Of a DNA stretch of 64,000 nt, positions 53,155-64,000 are shown in pieces; position 1 is the stretch's first letter; each line of letters starts with the position of its first letter. The notes beneath the pieces are model-generated. The model made no database searches. It was not told the origin of the DNA and saw only the letters and a program-made list of their open reading frames with translations. Source of the DNA: Arion vulgaris (taxonomy: Eukaryota > Mollusca > Gastropoda > Stylommatophora > Arionidae); contig CM036767.1 in NCBI GenBank assembly GCA_020796225.1, forward strand, positions 14,908,927 through 14,972,926, read 5' to 3'. The position numbers and the translations under genes were made by a program.

Positions 53155-56030
53155 GCATCTTAACAAAATTGTGCACAAAGTGATATAATGAAAACAGAAG
53201 AGCGTCATGTCAATATAGTAGAGGTAATTAAAACATCTTAATTTGTCCAGAATAAAACGATGGATTAATCACCAATGATGCGAACATACGCAGTGAGTGA
53301 CACAGGGAAGGACGGTTTATGTGCATTTTTAACCAACCTACGACGGGAACAATCAGCATGTATATTTTGTGCTATTTGATGAAGAATGCTAGGCACCTAT
53401 GGGTCTCCCCAGAGTGTAGTGATGTTCAGTTCTTGAACACTACAAAGTATCAAAGTATCACTGCAATAGATTCCAGCATACTATTGTATCGTGGGTGATT
53501 TTTTCTTTTAAAACCAGGAATGCATCATGTTAGTGATGTGCTGTTCTTTACATATCCTCTTCTTCATCTCGTTCGCTGTTGTTCAATGTCTACACAATGA
53601 GTTCGGTTCTCTTGGTGTATGTTGTTATGTTTGTTAGTTCATCAAGGGTTCTAAACAGCTTTGTGTGAATGTTTGCCTATGTTGGTCAGTGTTCTTCGCA
53701 CAGTTGATTCATCAGGTGACAATCTTGCAGGTTGTGTTCTCTCTCTCTCTCTCGCGATCATTCTTCACTGCCAATTTTATCACTTTTGTGATATATAATT
53801 GGTCCTTTAACAAGAAAGGAGTGATCTACGTTGAACGATTATGCGCCCATGGTGACTAGGCCCGCCAACCAGGTTTCAGCAAGCTTTTGATTTACTAGGT
53901 CAGCTTTCCTAGGTACGATCCTTTCTGCCGATTATTTCGGCCCGGATCTTCGCCTTTTCGATCAGCTTTGCCGTATATTTGGGCTTTGTGCTCTACGCCA
54001 AACAGTGAGTTACTACTGTTATGCCCTTCTGACTGTGAGGTCGTTCCGGATTAGGAACATTTCACGGGACTTATAAGTTTGTCCTCGGACGGCGTCTTAC
54101 TCGTATAACACACCTTGTAAAGTGTAGGCCTTCGCCAATGTTCGGATCAGGACAGCCTGTCAGATCTTTACATTGTCGACCTTACTTTACTGTCCGCTTT
54201 GAGTTTGTTCCGGGGTAGAAACATTCTCAGCCTTTTCGACGCGCGTGTCGGTACTTGGCAATTTGCACTTTCTACTTCGCATTTTCCCTAGCCTCGGAAA
54301 TACCGGACTAGGGCCAAGCACAAATAATGTAGTGGGACGTTTCAATCGGCGCTAGCAACGTAACTGAGATTTTGCGCTCGCCACCATCACCCACCCCAGT
54401 TCTTCCGGGGATGTTAGTTGTGACTGCAACAGTACTTGCCTGTTACCCCAAGGATGTCAGTTCCGTTAGGTATCACCCGCCTCATTTCTTCCGGGGATGT
54501 TAGTTGTTATAGCAATAGTACCTTGCACGGTTTTCCCAGAGAGCAGTTTCTTATGCACTAAAACTGCAACACTTAAATTTATTCCTCCCGGATTTTCTGT
54601 TGTCTGTTCAGTGTGAGATGGAACCAACCTTAAATTTGAATCGTTGGTAAGTGAGACATGCCTGACATGACTGTAAATACATGCAAAAGATCAATAATGA
54701 ATTTATATACAGAATCTGTGAAGAGAAAAATACAAATGTTCTCGAAGTTATAAACAGGCAAACATGCCAAGCAATGAGCACAACCTATGAAAATTAAAGA
54801 AACCAAGCAACCACCATTCTCATTTCCTCACATGCAAACTTGAGATGTTGCATTGCATTTGCGATCATCTCATGCACATCGGTTACGTCCTATTTCGATC
54901 TTCCATGTCATGTATTTCAGGTTGTGTTTATTTGGTATTTCTTTCTTCTTTTTGATTTCATTCTCTTACACAATTTAATGCATCTTTGTGCAATAGTGAT
55001 CTATGAAAAGAAGGCGATGTCAATATACGTAGAGAAAAACATCTTAAGTTTGTAGACCTAAACGATGCATGAACTACACGTTAGGACACGGACGATTTTA
55101 GCCAACTTTTACTCACCTCGACGAACAATCGCGATGTATATGGTTCTTTCTTTTGATCGAAAATGCTAGGCACCTAGCTCCAGAGTGATTGTGTTGTTTA
55201 ACAACTCATCTTCTGGATTCAGATCATGTATCTGGGAATCTTCTCTCTTTTTCCGTCAATGTGGCACAATCGGTTCTGATAACTTGCTCATGAGCATAAG
55301 GGTAATACCTTTGATAATTTTGCTCTGTTGACAGTTTCAGAGCTACATTGTTTATCTTAGAGCTTGAGTGATGTTCTTTTTTCCTAAGATCCATTCTTGA
55401 TCGTAATTTTTGCCTTGTGCATCCTCTCATTGCCTTTACAGACATGATCAGTGAACAAGATGAGTATGGCGCAACGGTTTCAGCAGCTTTTGATACTAGT
55501 GCATCCATGCCTTCTCTACCGGTTGATCTTCTGCGATATTGCTCATTGAGTCTCTACAGCCTGATAAATGTTTGGGCTGTGCATTTCTGGTTTTGTCACC
55601 GCCATACTCATGAGTCATCTCTGGTTTATGCTTGCCTTGCCTCTTTGAGTGTCTTTCCTTAGACTTTCAGGCTTATAAGTTATGTCCTCAGACTGTGCGA
55701 TCACACGAAAATACCTTGTAAAGCAGGTTCCTTCAATGTGATAGTTCAGTTCTCTTACACAACATTATTCCTTGATATAATATAAAAAAATTCTCAGCTT
55801 GAGGCGCTTTCAGACTTGGCAATTTAGCCACTTTCATTTCTTTCCCTTGTGGCAGGAGGGCTAATTGACTTTCTCATGGCCTAGAACGTCGAGTTTGCGA
55901 TTGAACCATAACCCAGTCTTCGGATGTCTAGTGATGACTGCAACACGTAATCCTGCCTTCCTCCAAGTGTATGCATTCTTATAATCATCGTCATACTTTT
56001 ACAGGGATTTGAGATACAATAGTAACATCA
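53155..56030. repeat. Diverged direct duplication (copy 1 about 53155-54560, copy 2 about 54965-56010)
   Basis: Shared ordered blocks include catgtcaatatagtagaggt / cgatgtcaatatacgtagag, aatgctaggcacct, cttataagt.tgtcctc, accttgtaaag, ttggcaattt, and ggatgt.tagt.gtgactgcaac. Copy 2 is shorter with many gaps. No RT, integrase or LTR hallmark was seen, so the nature is unknown. Confidence 0.6.
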
Positions 56031-56391
56031 AAACCTAGGTCCTGGTTACTTCCCAGGTGGGCAGTTGTTTGAACAAATTCGAACTTTATGATTTTCAGGT
56101 ATTCAAGAATGTCTGTCCAGAGCAATGGCAACTAATGAACGTAGTAAGTGGTAGACACCATCGACTGAAAAATCAAACGACTCGTTTACTAGTGATGGCT
56201 GTCAAGAAAGAAATGCCACGATTTTCATTTGATTACCTCTGAATCGACAGCCGCCTGCATGGCGACTGGACACAGCCAAATTAGCAGGTTTCCACAAAAA
56301 TCGTCAGAATTCTACAGGCTCATAGATTGACATTAATTCACTACGACATTGACAGTCAAAGGAATAAGAGTTTCAGTTGTTTATTTGTGTT

Positions 56392-56640
56392 TTCTTCTTC
56401 TTCTTTGCGTTCATTCTTTACGACCAATTTTAATCACTCTTTGTGATATGTTTGATCTTTGCCAAGAACGTGTATACGTTGCAATTGGTTTGTAAGCCCC
56501 TGAAGCATAGACTTCTACACGTTTAGGACACGCATCCGATTTCAGCCAAACCTCCTTAGTCGCCTCTTACGACATGCGTGACAGGCAACAGTGGTCTATT
56601 CTTTACACCCCAAATTTGGGCCCCGGTAACCACTCGGGCG
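56392..56640 (-). mobile_element. SINE-A copy
   Basis: It runs from the tail cttcttctttgcgttcatt to the head gccccggtaaccactcgggc. It interrupts sequence whose right part (56641-56695) repeats 53500-53560. Confidence 0.83.
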
Positions 56641-56872
56641 ATTTTTCTTTTAAAACCAGGAATGTATCATGTTAGTGATGTGCTGTTCTTTCCATATTGA
56701 AAGTTTGTATGCTGTGTGGATGCTCATTGTAGCTATGTAGTATTGTTGGTATCTGATGTCCCATTTTGTTTCGTTGTTTCCACATACGTGTCTCCCTTTC
56801 AGACGTGTTCTTCCAATGTTATTTATTTTTGGTACATTTTTCAAAAATTGTTATCTTTTAATAAACAAGACA

Positions 56873-57290
56873 GAGATCTCTGTGGCGTAGTTGTTAGATA
56901 CCAGGTTCGCTCCCACGTGGAGCCATCTGGATATTTTTCCAGAGATCCCTGTTCTCAGTGTAGGTGAGATCGAGTTCCTAGTCCTATCGGAGTCGGACGA
57001 TAAAACGTGAGGTCCCGTGTTCAATTTGAGCACGTAAAAGAACTCTTGGCAGTTCAAAATCGAGAAGAGCAAGATGGAAAGCCACTGCCCGGGCAAAATT
57101 AATTAAAAAGATTAAAAATAAAATTCCGACATAAATATTTTAACCTTCTAAATTACACCAGGAACACTTGTTGGTGCTACAGAGTTTGTGCACTGCAGCT
57201 GAGATCTTCCTGTGTAAGAAAGAGATCGGAGCACATATAGTTACTCACCGAAATGCATTGATGATTGTCCTATCAATAAATCAATTGTTC
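56873..57290 (+). mobile_element. SINE-F, most complete copy
   Basis: tRNA-like head ATCTCTGTGGCGTAGTTGTT with B box GGTTCGCTCCC, then body gtgtaggtgagatcgagttc and a 3' part ending caataaatcaattg. Confidence 0.8.
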
Positions 57291-57339
57291 TTTCGTACAT
57301 CGGTTGATTTGTCAGTCTTCTGAATTTGTTAATTTGTTT

Positions 57340-57510
57340 CCAGCGATTGCTAATTATGCGCCTACAAGTAGACCAGCACATCCAATTTCTGTGACGCTTT
57401 TTATTTACTAGGGTAGCTTCCTTAGGCCCCTACCTCAGCTCGCCTCATCGCATACCTTGTAGGTCGCATTGTTACTATTCTTTGCTTCCATTGCTAGCTC
57501 CGGCAACACA
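57340..57510 (-). mobile_element. SINE-B copy, tail half missing
   Basis: attatgcgcctacaagtaga to ctccggcaacacagaggt. Confidence 0.72.
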
Positions 57511-57579
57511 GAGGTAGTTTCCGTGTTACACATATTCCTGTGATGGCTTGTTTCATGTTTCTTAAATCAATGTTATTTG

Positions 57580-57690
57580 TGATTATAATAATAATTCCTC
57601 GTACCGTTATACGTTACATAGGGCCTGCAAGCAATTTCCCCATACCGCTCTATCCTGAACAACTCGCAAAATCTGCTCCATGGAACTCTT
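57580..57690 (-). mobile_element. LINE 3' tail fragment
   Basis: aataattcctcgtaccgtta and ccataccgctctatcctg recur at 61905-61985. In minus sense this resembles the DRAVWR end of RTE-like proteins. Confidence 0.45.
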
Positions 57691-58060
57691 CTTCTTCTTC
57701 TTCAGCGATCTCTGGCTCAGTCGCCTTAATTTCTGTGACCAACTTGCAGCAGCTTCAGTGCCTGCAGTTTAATGCTTGATTTTCCAGTGGTCACTGGGTT
57801 GTGCCACTGTTCTTCATCAGTTTCACTAGGAAAGACAGTCTCGGATATGTCTCTGTCTGATTCGTCCTCTGAACTGGCAGGTATTTTGCGACTTATTTCT
57901 AGCTGTCAATGTTTGAGTCTTTAGTATTGTCCACTCGTGGCAATGTAGATGACCTGGTCTGTTCAAATGTAGAGTCTTTGAGAGTTTTTCATAAATCATG
58001 TCCAGTTTTGTCTTCAGACTTAAGCAGATTTTCTTGAATTAAGGTAATTTACCTCTTAAA
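57691..58060 (-). mobile_element. LINE-R fragment, heavily gapped
   Basis: gatgacctggtctgttc, gtctttgagagtttttcata and ttgtcttcagact..gcagatttt match 8910-9010 with many small deletions. Confidence 0.6.
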
Positions 58061-60050
58061 CAAGGTTGCTCAAATTGTCTCTAATGTGACTGCTCTCCTT
58101 AGCTAAAGAATCAGTACTCATGCTGCATATGCCAAGTGAATTGGAATCACTGAAGTGAATTTGCTTCTGAAGCTGACAAGTTCTATGTTTTTTGGAATTG
58201 TGTATGGATTTAGCTACAGGCTGATATACATCTGTAAAACATCTTACTTCTAGCTGCTGCAGCTTATCATGTGTCTAGCCATCAGAGGCTGAGTTCTGCT
58301 TTGTAGTTGAACATTTCTTCCAGTAGGACCCTCTAGAACAAGTGGAGCATCGAATAGCCTAATGTTACCTCCTTCCACAATTCATGGTTATCTTCCATTG
58401 CGAATCCATCCATATAATCTTATCAGCGTCTTCTGAAATTTTGTAATGAGATGTTCATTGATTAGATTACTTTCCATTTAGATTAGGGCTGACATCTTTT
58501 TAATAATTTAGAATATCCATGGAATTGAGACGATATTTTTGCCTTCTCCGAAGTTCCGTTCGTGTGACTTCTAGTCGTCTCTTTTATGAACCTTTTGCAT
58601 CCTTTAACTTTGCACTGGCCTCTTTATTGTTGATCATTTCTCTCAAGTTATCAGATATTCCTTTTCTTTCTTATAACAGTTGTCTAGTAGTTGACTAGAA
58701 TTTCTCTGATTTCATCATTCTCTGAATTCGTTCCATTTTGTATATATTATTTTTCCGCAGACATCTATTTTCAAAGCATTCAGGACTGCTCCTATATCTT
58801 TAGTCAGTTCAAAAACCTTCTCGTTTATGGTATGTGGAGGATTGAGACAACATTTGGATTGAAGACCGAATCAGTATTCTGGATCGATAAACTAACAAGT
58901 TCCATATTTTAGTTTAGACATTTAAGATAGTTCTAGAAGATTCAAGCACAATTCTTTTGTTTCAACATTTCAGTCAGCTAAAATTAACAAAATAGTTGAG
59001 AACTGCTCTGATTATTTTTATCATTTTGATTAGAGTGATATCTGATTGACTTGCCATAATTAATTTCTTATAACTCTTTTTATAGTTCATCTAAGAACAA
59101 CTGAGTAAGAGGTTGACAAGTTATGTTTTTCTTGGAATGATCTGAGTAATTAACTTAAATAGACAATACATCTGAAAGACACTAATACTTCCACTAGTTG
59201 TATATTTCACGGACTCACTTCGATGCCAGTTTCGGTTCTGCAAGATTACTCATTGCACCGGTTGGCCAATGCCACTCCTAAACGAAATGGCAGAATAGAA
59301 TACAGCACTTGTTTAGCTCCAGCTCTCAATCCACAAAACCGTGGCTGTATCATCATCAGTGTGAATGCACACCTCACTAGAAGGCCTTACACAGTCAAGT
59401 TAAAGTTGTGATTTTCTAGCATCTCAAATATTCCATTGAGATTTTGTCATGCTGACCAGGGTGCATATACTTAACGCCCGTGATATTTGCGGCCCTCAAA
59501 GCAAATTTATCCATGCATTAGAAGAGCACTGCTTATGGTGTAGATCTAGTTAGAAATATAATTTATTTCGAAGTTTCTACATATGTAAAACTAGCTGATT
59601 TACAATAAAAATGATTTAACTTGATTAGCTTTGAGAATTAAACAAATATACTTTTAAATGTGCGCGGTCCAAGAGCTTTAAATTTTCAAGTGGCTCTGCA
59701 CAAAGTTTGCCCACCCTGCGTGACCATCAAAGGCTTTTAAAAATCTATGAAATTTAATATAAGTGGTAATATTTTTGTGTTGGATTAGTTTGTCTGCAGC
59801 TCTCTCCCGGAATTCCTTCCGGTGTGAGCATGTTGTCTCTTTGTTTAATTATCACCTGTTTCTTATCCTTTGTTATTTACTATTGCTACTCAGGCACTCT
59901 TCCATAGTTTGATTCCTTCTCTACTCAAGTTTAGATTTTCTGTTTTGTTCCTTATCTTCTAGTAGTTTCTTGACTGATTTAAGTTTTTCCTGTTTATAGC
60001 AGTGGTTGCTTTGTTTACTCATCTCTTTGTGGAGCATAGGATTTAACAGT
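58061..60050. other. Unassigned 2-kb stretch
   Basis: T-rich on the + strand. Frames at 58691 and 59223 have no recognisable motif. The first 1 kb has the small-gap texture seen in other degenerate stretches. Confidence 0.35.
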
Positions 60051-60055
60051 TGTTT

Positions 60056-60256
60056 GTGCCTGCCTGTCCAGCGTGTTCGTAGCGCGTTGGATGAAGGGTG
60101 ACATGCCCCCTCCGAGTGCGGTTCAATTCCGCAGGATGGCAAAACACACAGGTTCTCCAGATTTATGGTGTTTGTGGCACCGAACTGAAGGGTTATGATG
60201 TCCATGGCACCAGTCGAAGAACTGAAAGCTCAAGTAATTCTGGATCGAAAAAACAA
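60056..60256 (+). mobile_element. SINE-D copy
   Basis: Head GTAGCGCGTTGGATGAAGG and GGTTCAATTCCGC. Confidence 0.82.
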
Positions 60257-60279
60257 ACAAAGTTGTTGTCATTTTCAGT

Positions 60280-60925
60280 ATCTATGACGTCCTAAGATAG
60301 CCAATACTGAGGAAGAGGTTGGAACACATATGTTCTTATTGGTTTGATGAGCAGTGATAATGATCTGATGACTAAATTAAACTAAACCTGGCGTTGGATG
60401 AAGGGTGACATGCCCCTCCGAGTGCGGTTCAATTCGCAGGATGGCAAAAACACACAGGTTCTCCAGATTTATGGTGTTTGTGGCACCGAACTGAAGGGTT
60501 ATGATGTCCATGGCACCGAGTCGAAGAGCTGAAAGCTCAAGTAATTCTGGATCGAAAAAAACAAACAAAGTTGCTTGTCACTTTTTCCAGTATCTATGAC
60601 GTCCTAAGATAGCCAATACTGAGGAAGAGGTTGGAACACATATGTTCTTATTGGTTTGATGAGCAGTGATAATGATCTGATGACTAAATTAAACTAAACC
60701 TGGTGTTGTTAGTTCCACATACTAAGAAACATACTGAGGAAGAGGTTGGAACACATATGTGCTAATTGGTTTGATGAGCAGTGATAATGATCTGATGACT
60801 AAATTAAACTAAACCTGGTGTCGTTAGTTCCACATACTAAGAAACATACTGAGGAAGAGGTTGGAACACATATGTGCTTATTGGTTTGATGAGCAGTGAT
60901 AATGATCTGATGACTAAATTAAACA
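60280..60925. repeat. Tandem duplications of a gaggaagaggttggaacaca unit
   Basis: The segment from atctatgacgtcctaagata to actaaattaaactaaacc occurs twice with the SINE (period about 306 bp). Its right part then recurs twice more with ttagttccacatactaagaa (period about 115 bp). Confidence 0.88.
60391..60562 (+). mobile_element. SINE-D copy made by tandem duplication
   Basis: It starts inside the head (gcgttggatgaagggtgac). Its right flank repeats that of the previous copy, so it arose by duplication, not by a new insertion. Confidence 0.82.
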
Positions 60926-61027
60926 TATAAATATACAATAACAACACATAGAGAAGGAACAAGCAACATACTTCCTCTCATGAAAATTGTGGCATATTCT
61001 TCACAGGACGTCACTATTAATCACAGT

Positions 61028-61285
61028 TTAAGGGGTTTTAAAGCCGAAGGATTGACTTCATTGCACCAGGTTTGGCCCCATATGGCTAGGTCCCTCTAAG
61101 CAGAAATGGCATGACACCTGCCAAGAATATTGCACAAAGCACAAACTCTGTAGCTCCAGCAACAATCCTAGGGTCTATCGAAAAAAACTGTACTTGTGAA
61201 CAGAACGATGTTTTCCCGGATTAAAACCCACGACCTTCGACTCACAAGGCAAAAGGCTTAACCACCAGTCACAGTAAACGAGTCG
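61028..61285 (-). mobile_element. SINE-C copy
   Basis: The body aagccgaaggattgacttca is intact and the tRNA-like head is partly degraded at the right. Confidence 0.8.
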
Positions 61286-61366
61286 TTGATTTTCTAGACA
61301 CCACTTATACGTTCAGTGGTTTGTCAATGCTTTCTGAACGGTGAGGTCTATTTTTACGGTTTGTAA

Positions 61367-61610
61367 CGCCCGTGTGTTGCCGGGGCCTGCAAGGGAAGCA
61401 AAGAATAGTAACACTGCAACCTACCAGGCATGTTGTAAGAGGCGACTGACGTAGGTGCCTAGGGAAGCTACCCTAGTAAATAAAAAGAGTTGCAGAAATA
61501 AGATGTGCTGGTCTACTTGTAGCTGGCACAATGTAAATTACTCTAAGGCTCAGACCACATACAAATCACAAAGAGTGATTTAACAAGTAGTCGATATGAG
61601 AGCGTTTGAA
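61367..61610 (+). mobile_element. SINE-B copy
   Basis: gcccgtgtgttgccggggcc to gtttgaaagaa. Nearly full length. Confidence 0.82.
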
Positions 61611-61621
61611 AGAACAAATTT

Positions 61622-61700
61622 TCTTCCAAACTGACTGCGGGAGTTTGAACCAGGAACTCTTGGGTTGTGATCGAGCTAACTACCGTTAAGCCACATACGC
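61622..61700 (-). mobile_element. tRNA-like SINE head
   Basis: Minus sense GTGGCTTAACGGTAGTTAGC and CTGGTTCAAACTCCC resemble A and B boxes. No matching body was identified. Confidence 0.5.
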
Positions 61701-61894
61701 ACATACATCCTCTCATACATAACAATATTGTCAAAGAAAATGCAACTGCACAAATCAGATCAGCTTTGAGATTCAATGTGTTATTGATATACATGGATAT
61801 AAGAAAATATTTGTTGATGTCTTTCAAATGGCTAAATAGTACATCAAGAGGTCAGAAGTCGTCTGAGAGTAATAAACATTTAACATGTCACCAG

Positions 61895-62066
61895 GTATCT
61901 GTATAATAATAATTCCTCTTGTACCGTTATACGGCCTGCAAGTAATTATGGAGCAAGTATTTCTCCATACCGCTCTATCCAGGGCAATTCACTCAATCTC
62001 CTCCATGGAACGCCGCCAATGCCGGTTCCAAGCCCGGATGAAAAAGGAGGAGGACTTGTGCGTGAG
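61895..62066 (-). mobile_element. LINE 3' tail fragment
   Basis: It matches 57580-57690. The SINE-A below inserted near its end. Confidence 0.45.
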
Positions 62067-62077
62067 GCCAGCTACCT

Positions 62078-62320
62078 CTTCTTCTTCTTTGCGTTCGCTC
62101 TTTACGACCAATTTTAATCACTCTTTGTGATATGTTTGATCTTTGCCAGGAACGTGTATACGTTTGCACATTGGTTTGGTAGGCCCCTAAACGCAGACTT
62201 CTACACGTTTAGGACACGTGCATCGATTTCAGCCAAACCTCCTTAGTCGCCTCTTACGACATGCGTGACAGGTAACAGTGGTTCTATTCTTTACACCCCA
62301 AATATGGGTCCCGTAACCAC
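62078..62320 (-). mobile_element. SINE-A copy with perfect 11-bp duplication
   Basis: Flanks gccagctacct lie at 62067-62077 and 62321-62331, the cleanest proof of SINE-A retroposition in the window. Confidence 0.92.
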
Positions 62321-62446
62321 GCCAGCTACCTCATCACAAGAAATTGAAAGAGCTACAGAAACTTGCAAGAAAGGTATCTGTATACAGAAGATATAAAAAA
62401 AAACTCGACTCTTCTAGTTTTTTCTTCTGCATTTGTTCTAGATTAC

Positions 62447-62667
62447 TTACTTACTTACTTAATCCCGTCATGCCTAGTGACACTTGGGGCTTCAGAAAGG
62501 ACTTTCCATGCTCTCCTGTCCCGTGCAACCTTCAGCGCAGAGCCCCACGTCAGAGATGCGGTGTCCAGTTCCTCTTCCATCATGCGCCTCCATGTTGTCC
62601 GTGGTCTGCCTTTCTTTCTCTTTCCCTCTGGTGTCCAAGTGAGGGCTATCCTTGCAGGCATTTAACC
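62447..62667 (-). mobile_element. LINE-Z 3' end
   Basis: Minus frame: KKGRPRTTWRRMMEEELDTA followed by SLTWGSALKVARDRRAW. It ends in a (TAAG)n tail, as at 17583. Nearly identical to the other copy, so recent. Confidence 0.85.
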
Positions 62668-62701
62668 ACTTATAAACTACTTTTTGAAATAGACATATAA
62701 A

Positions 62702-62946
62702 TTCGCCCATGTGGTGTTGTGGCCGCAAGGAAGCAGACTAGTACCACTGTGACCTACAAGGCATGTTGTAAGAGGCGACTAATGTAGGAACTAGGAAGGT
62801 ACCTAGTAAGTAAAAGCATCGCAGAAATCGGATGCGATGGCCTACTTGTAGGCGCATAACTGGCACAGCATACAATTACTCTTATGCTCAGATCACATAA
62901 AAATACAGTGGTTAACAAGTTGTTGATATGGAGCGTTTGAAGAAGA
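62702..62946 (+). mobile_element. SINE-B copy
   Basis: gcccatgtggtgttgtggcc to cgtttgaagaag. Confidence 0.78.
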
Positions 62947-63140
62947 CATAAAGATGGGCTGGAGAAGACCATCATGGAAGGAGGCATCCAGACGAAGAGG
63001 AAGACCACGGAGATAATGGATTCAGGATGTAACTGATGGTTTGAGCATGATGGCTGCAGAGGAGGGACACCTGGCCTATAAGAGAAAGAGAAATTCTGAA
63101 GGACTGTTAGGGTGGCAAAGTTCTGCTCAGGACAAGCTAT
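62947..63140 (+). mobile_element. LINE-V C-terminal tail
   Basis: gggctggagaagaccatcat, gacgaagaggaagaccacgg and gcatgatggctgcagaggag match 38961-39200 reversed. Confidence 0.75.
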
Positions 63141-63194
63141 TTGATGATGATGATGAAACTACTCTTTGTGATTTGAAATCAATGAGCACAAGTT

Positions 63195-63437
63195 TAAAGG
63201 GTTTTAAAGCCGAAGGATTGGCTTCATTGCACCGGTTTTACCCGTATGGCTCGGTCCCTCTCTGCAGAAATGGCACGCCACCTGCCGAAAGTATTGCACA
63301 AAGCACGAACTCCGGCAACAATCCTAGGGGTCTCTGGAAAAACTGCACTCGTGAACAGAAGGCCGCGGTCCGGATTCGAACCTACGACCTTCGACTCACA
63401 AGGCAAAGGGCTTAACCACTCAGCCACAGAGACCCCC
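63195..63437 (-). mobile_element. SINE-C copy, best preserved
   Basis: Minus sense head GGGTCTCTGTGGCTGAGTGG plus TTAAGCCC, B box GGTTCGAATCC, full body to aagccgaaggattgg. Confidence 0.88.
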
Positions 63438-63659
63438 ATAAGTTTGTTCTGCAGTGGCTTCTTCTTCTTTTCTCTAATCCTGTTTTGCAACACAGCGTCA
63501 GGATAAGAAGAGAGAGAACAGGCTTTTGTGTGAGCTTTATAAATAGTTTTCATTGCCTGTTATTTCTGGGGTTCATCTTTTACATGGATAGCTTTTGCTT
63601 TATGCACTATATTGGAGTAACATTGCTGTTTAAGGTGCATCGTCTGTTGGTCATCTGCT

Positions 63660-63960
63660 TATGTGGCTGAACTATTTAATGTTTCTTGATGATAATGTTG
63701 TATTCACTTTTTTTTCTGATGTTTTCATTTCTAACTGGTCTCTTCCTGATACTCCTAACATTCTACGTGGACACTTCATCCCTGTTATGATTAGTTTTCT
63801 TCTATCGTTTGATGTCAACGTCCAGGTTTGGCACTGATAGCACAATGTTGCGAGAAAGATTGTGTTGTATAATGCTCTTTTAGTATTCATGGTGACATGG
63901 TTGCATTTCAAAATTGGTACCATTTGTCCTTTCATTTAATTTATTGCATCCATGCAGGAT
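63660..63960 (-). mobile_element. LINE-U fragment
   Basis: The minus frame reads HVTMNTKRALYNTIFLATLC followed by YQCQTWTLTSNDRRKL and CPRRMLGVSGRD, the thumb-to-tail region of a non-LTR element. Confidence 0.75.
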
Positions 63961-64000
63961 GTTGTTGTACTGCAGTGGATTATAGAGATTAATCTGCAAC

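Noticed and set aside
53155..56030. LTR retrotransposon with two LTRs
   Set aside because: The two similar segments lack TG...CA ends, primer-binding site, and any gag, RT or integrase trace between them, so only a duplication is claimed.
59223..59411. 62-codon frame as a gene
   Set aside because: There is no motif, no splice context and no conservation evidence; length is within chance expectation.
61622..61700. Functional tRNA gene
   Set aside because: A and B box-like sequences are present but no cloverleaf with a paired acceptor stem can be formed; it is a SINE head. The same applies to the heads of SINE-C, D, E, F and J.

Overview
The window looks like animal nuclear DNA, probably from a mollusc or another lophotrochozoan; the taxon is an inference. 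It is AT-rich and gene-poor, with split genes, GT/AG introns and very dense retroelement debris. Two protein-coding genes and one tRNA gene are supported. None of the long single-exon reading frames is a convincing host gene: most are antisense shadows or decayed non-LTR retrotransposon (LINE) pieces.

Host genes. (1) The last two coding exons of a PDPK1 (PDK1 kinase) homologue lie on the + strand at 2277-2331 and 3915-4031. They encode the end of its C-terminal PH domain, and the rest of the gene lies upstream of the window. (2) A complete six-exon KCTD2/5/17 (insomniac-type) BTB gene lies on the - strand between 39586 and 23579. It encodes about 209 residues with consistent splice phases. 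(3) An intron-containing tRNA-Ile(UAU) gene lies at 52984-53093 on the + strand. PDPK1 and the KCTD gene converge tail to tail. From memory their human counterparts are near neighbours on 16p13.3, so the pair may be an old linkage.

Repeats, with working names used throughout. SINE-A, -B and -G are 230-370 bp retroposons with (GAA)n or (GA)n tails; A and B share a related 5' head, and some copies join the A head to other bodies. SINE-C, -D, -E, -F and -J have tRNA-like heads with A and B boxes. LINE-R, -T, -U, -V, -W, -X, -Y and -Z are decayed 3' parts of non-LTR retrotransposons, mostly RT thumb, RNase H and 3' tail. There is a Penelope-like element with a GIY-YIG domain inside a 170-bp inverted repeat, and related terminal repeats elsewhere. 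Small DNA transposons are present: four hAT-like MITEs, two mariner-like and two piggyBac-like. Minisatellites of 16, 17, 34, 46, 60 and 68 bp periods occur, including a 2-kb, 16-bp-unit array in the last KCTD intron.

Layout. 1-4.1 kb: repeats plus the end of PDPK1. 4.1-23.5 kb: intergenic SINE, LINE and minisatellite DNA. 23.6-39.6 kb: the KCTD gene, its introns full of nested insertions. 39.6-52.2 kb: LINEs, the Penelope-like element and MITEs. 52.2-64 kb: the tRNA gene, a diverged duplicated segment and more SINEs. Several stretches (about 9.17-9.40, 49.0-49.3, 53.5-56.0 and 57.8-59.0 kb) are full of small indels relative to sister repeats and may be poorly polished assembly.
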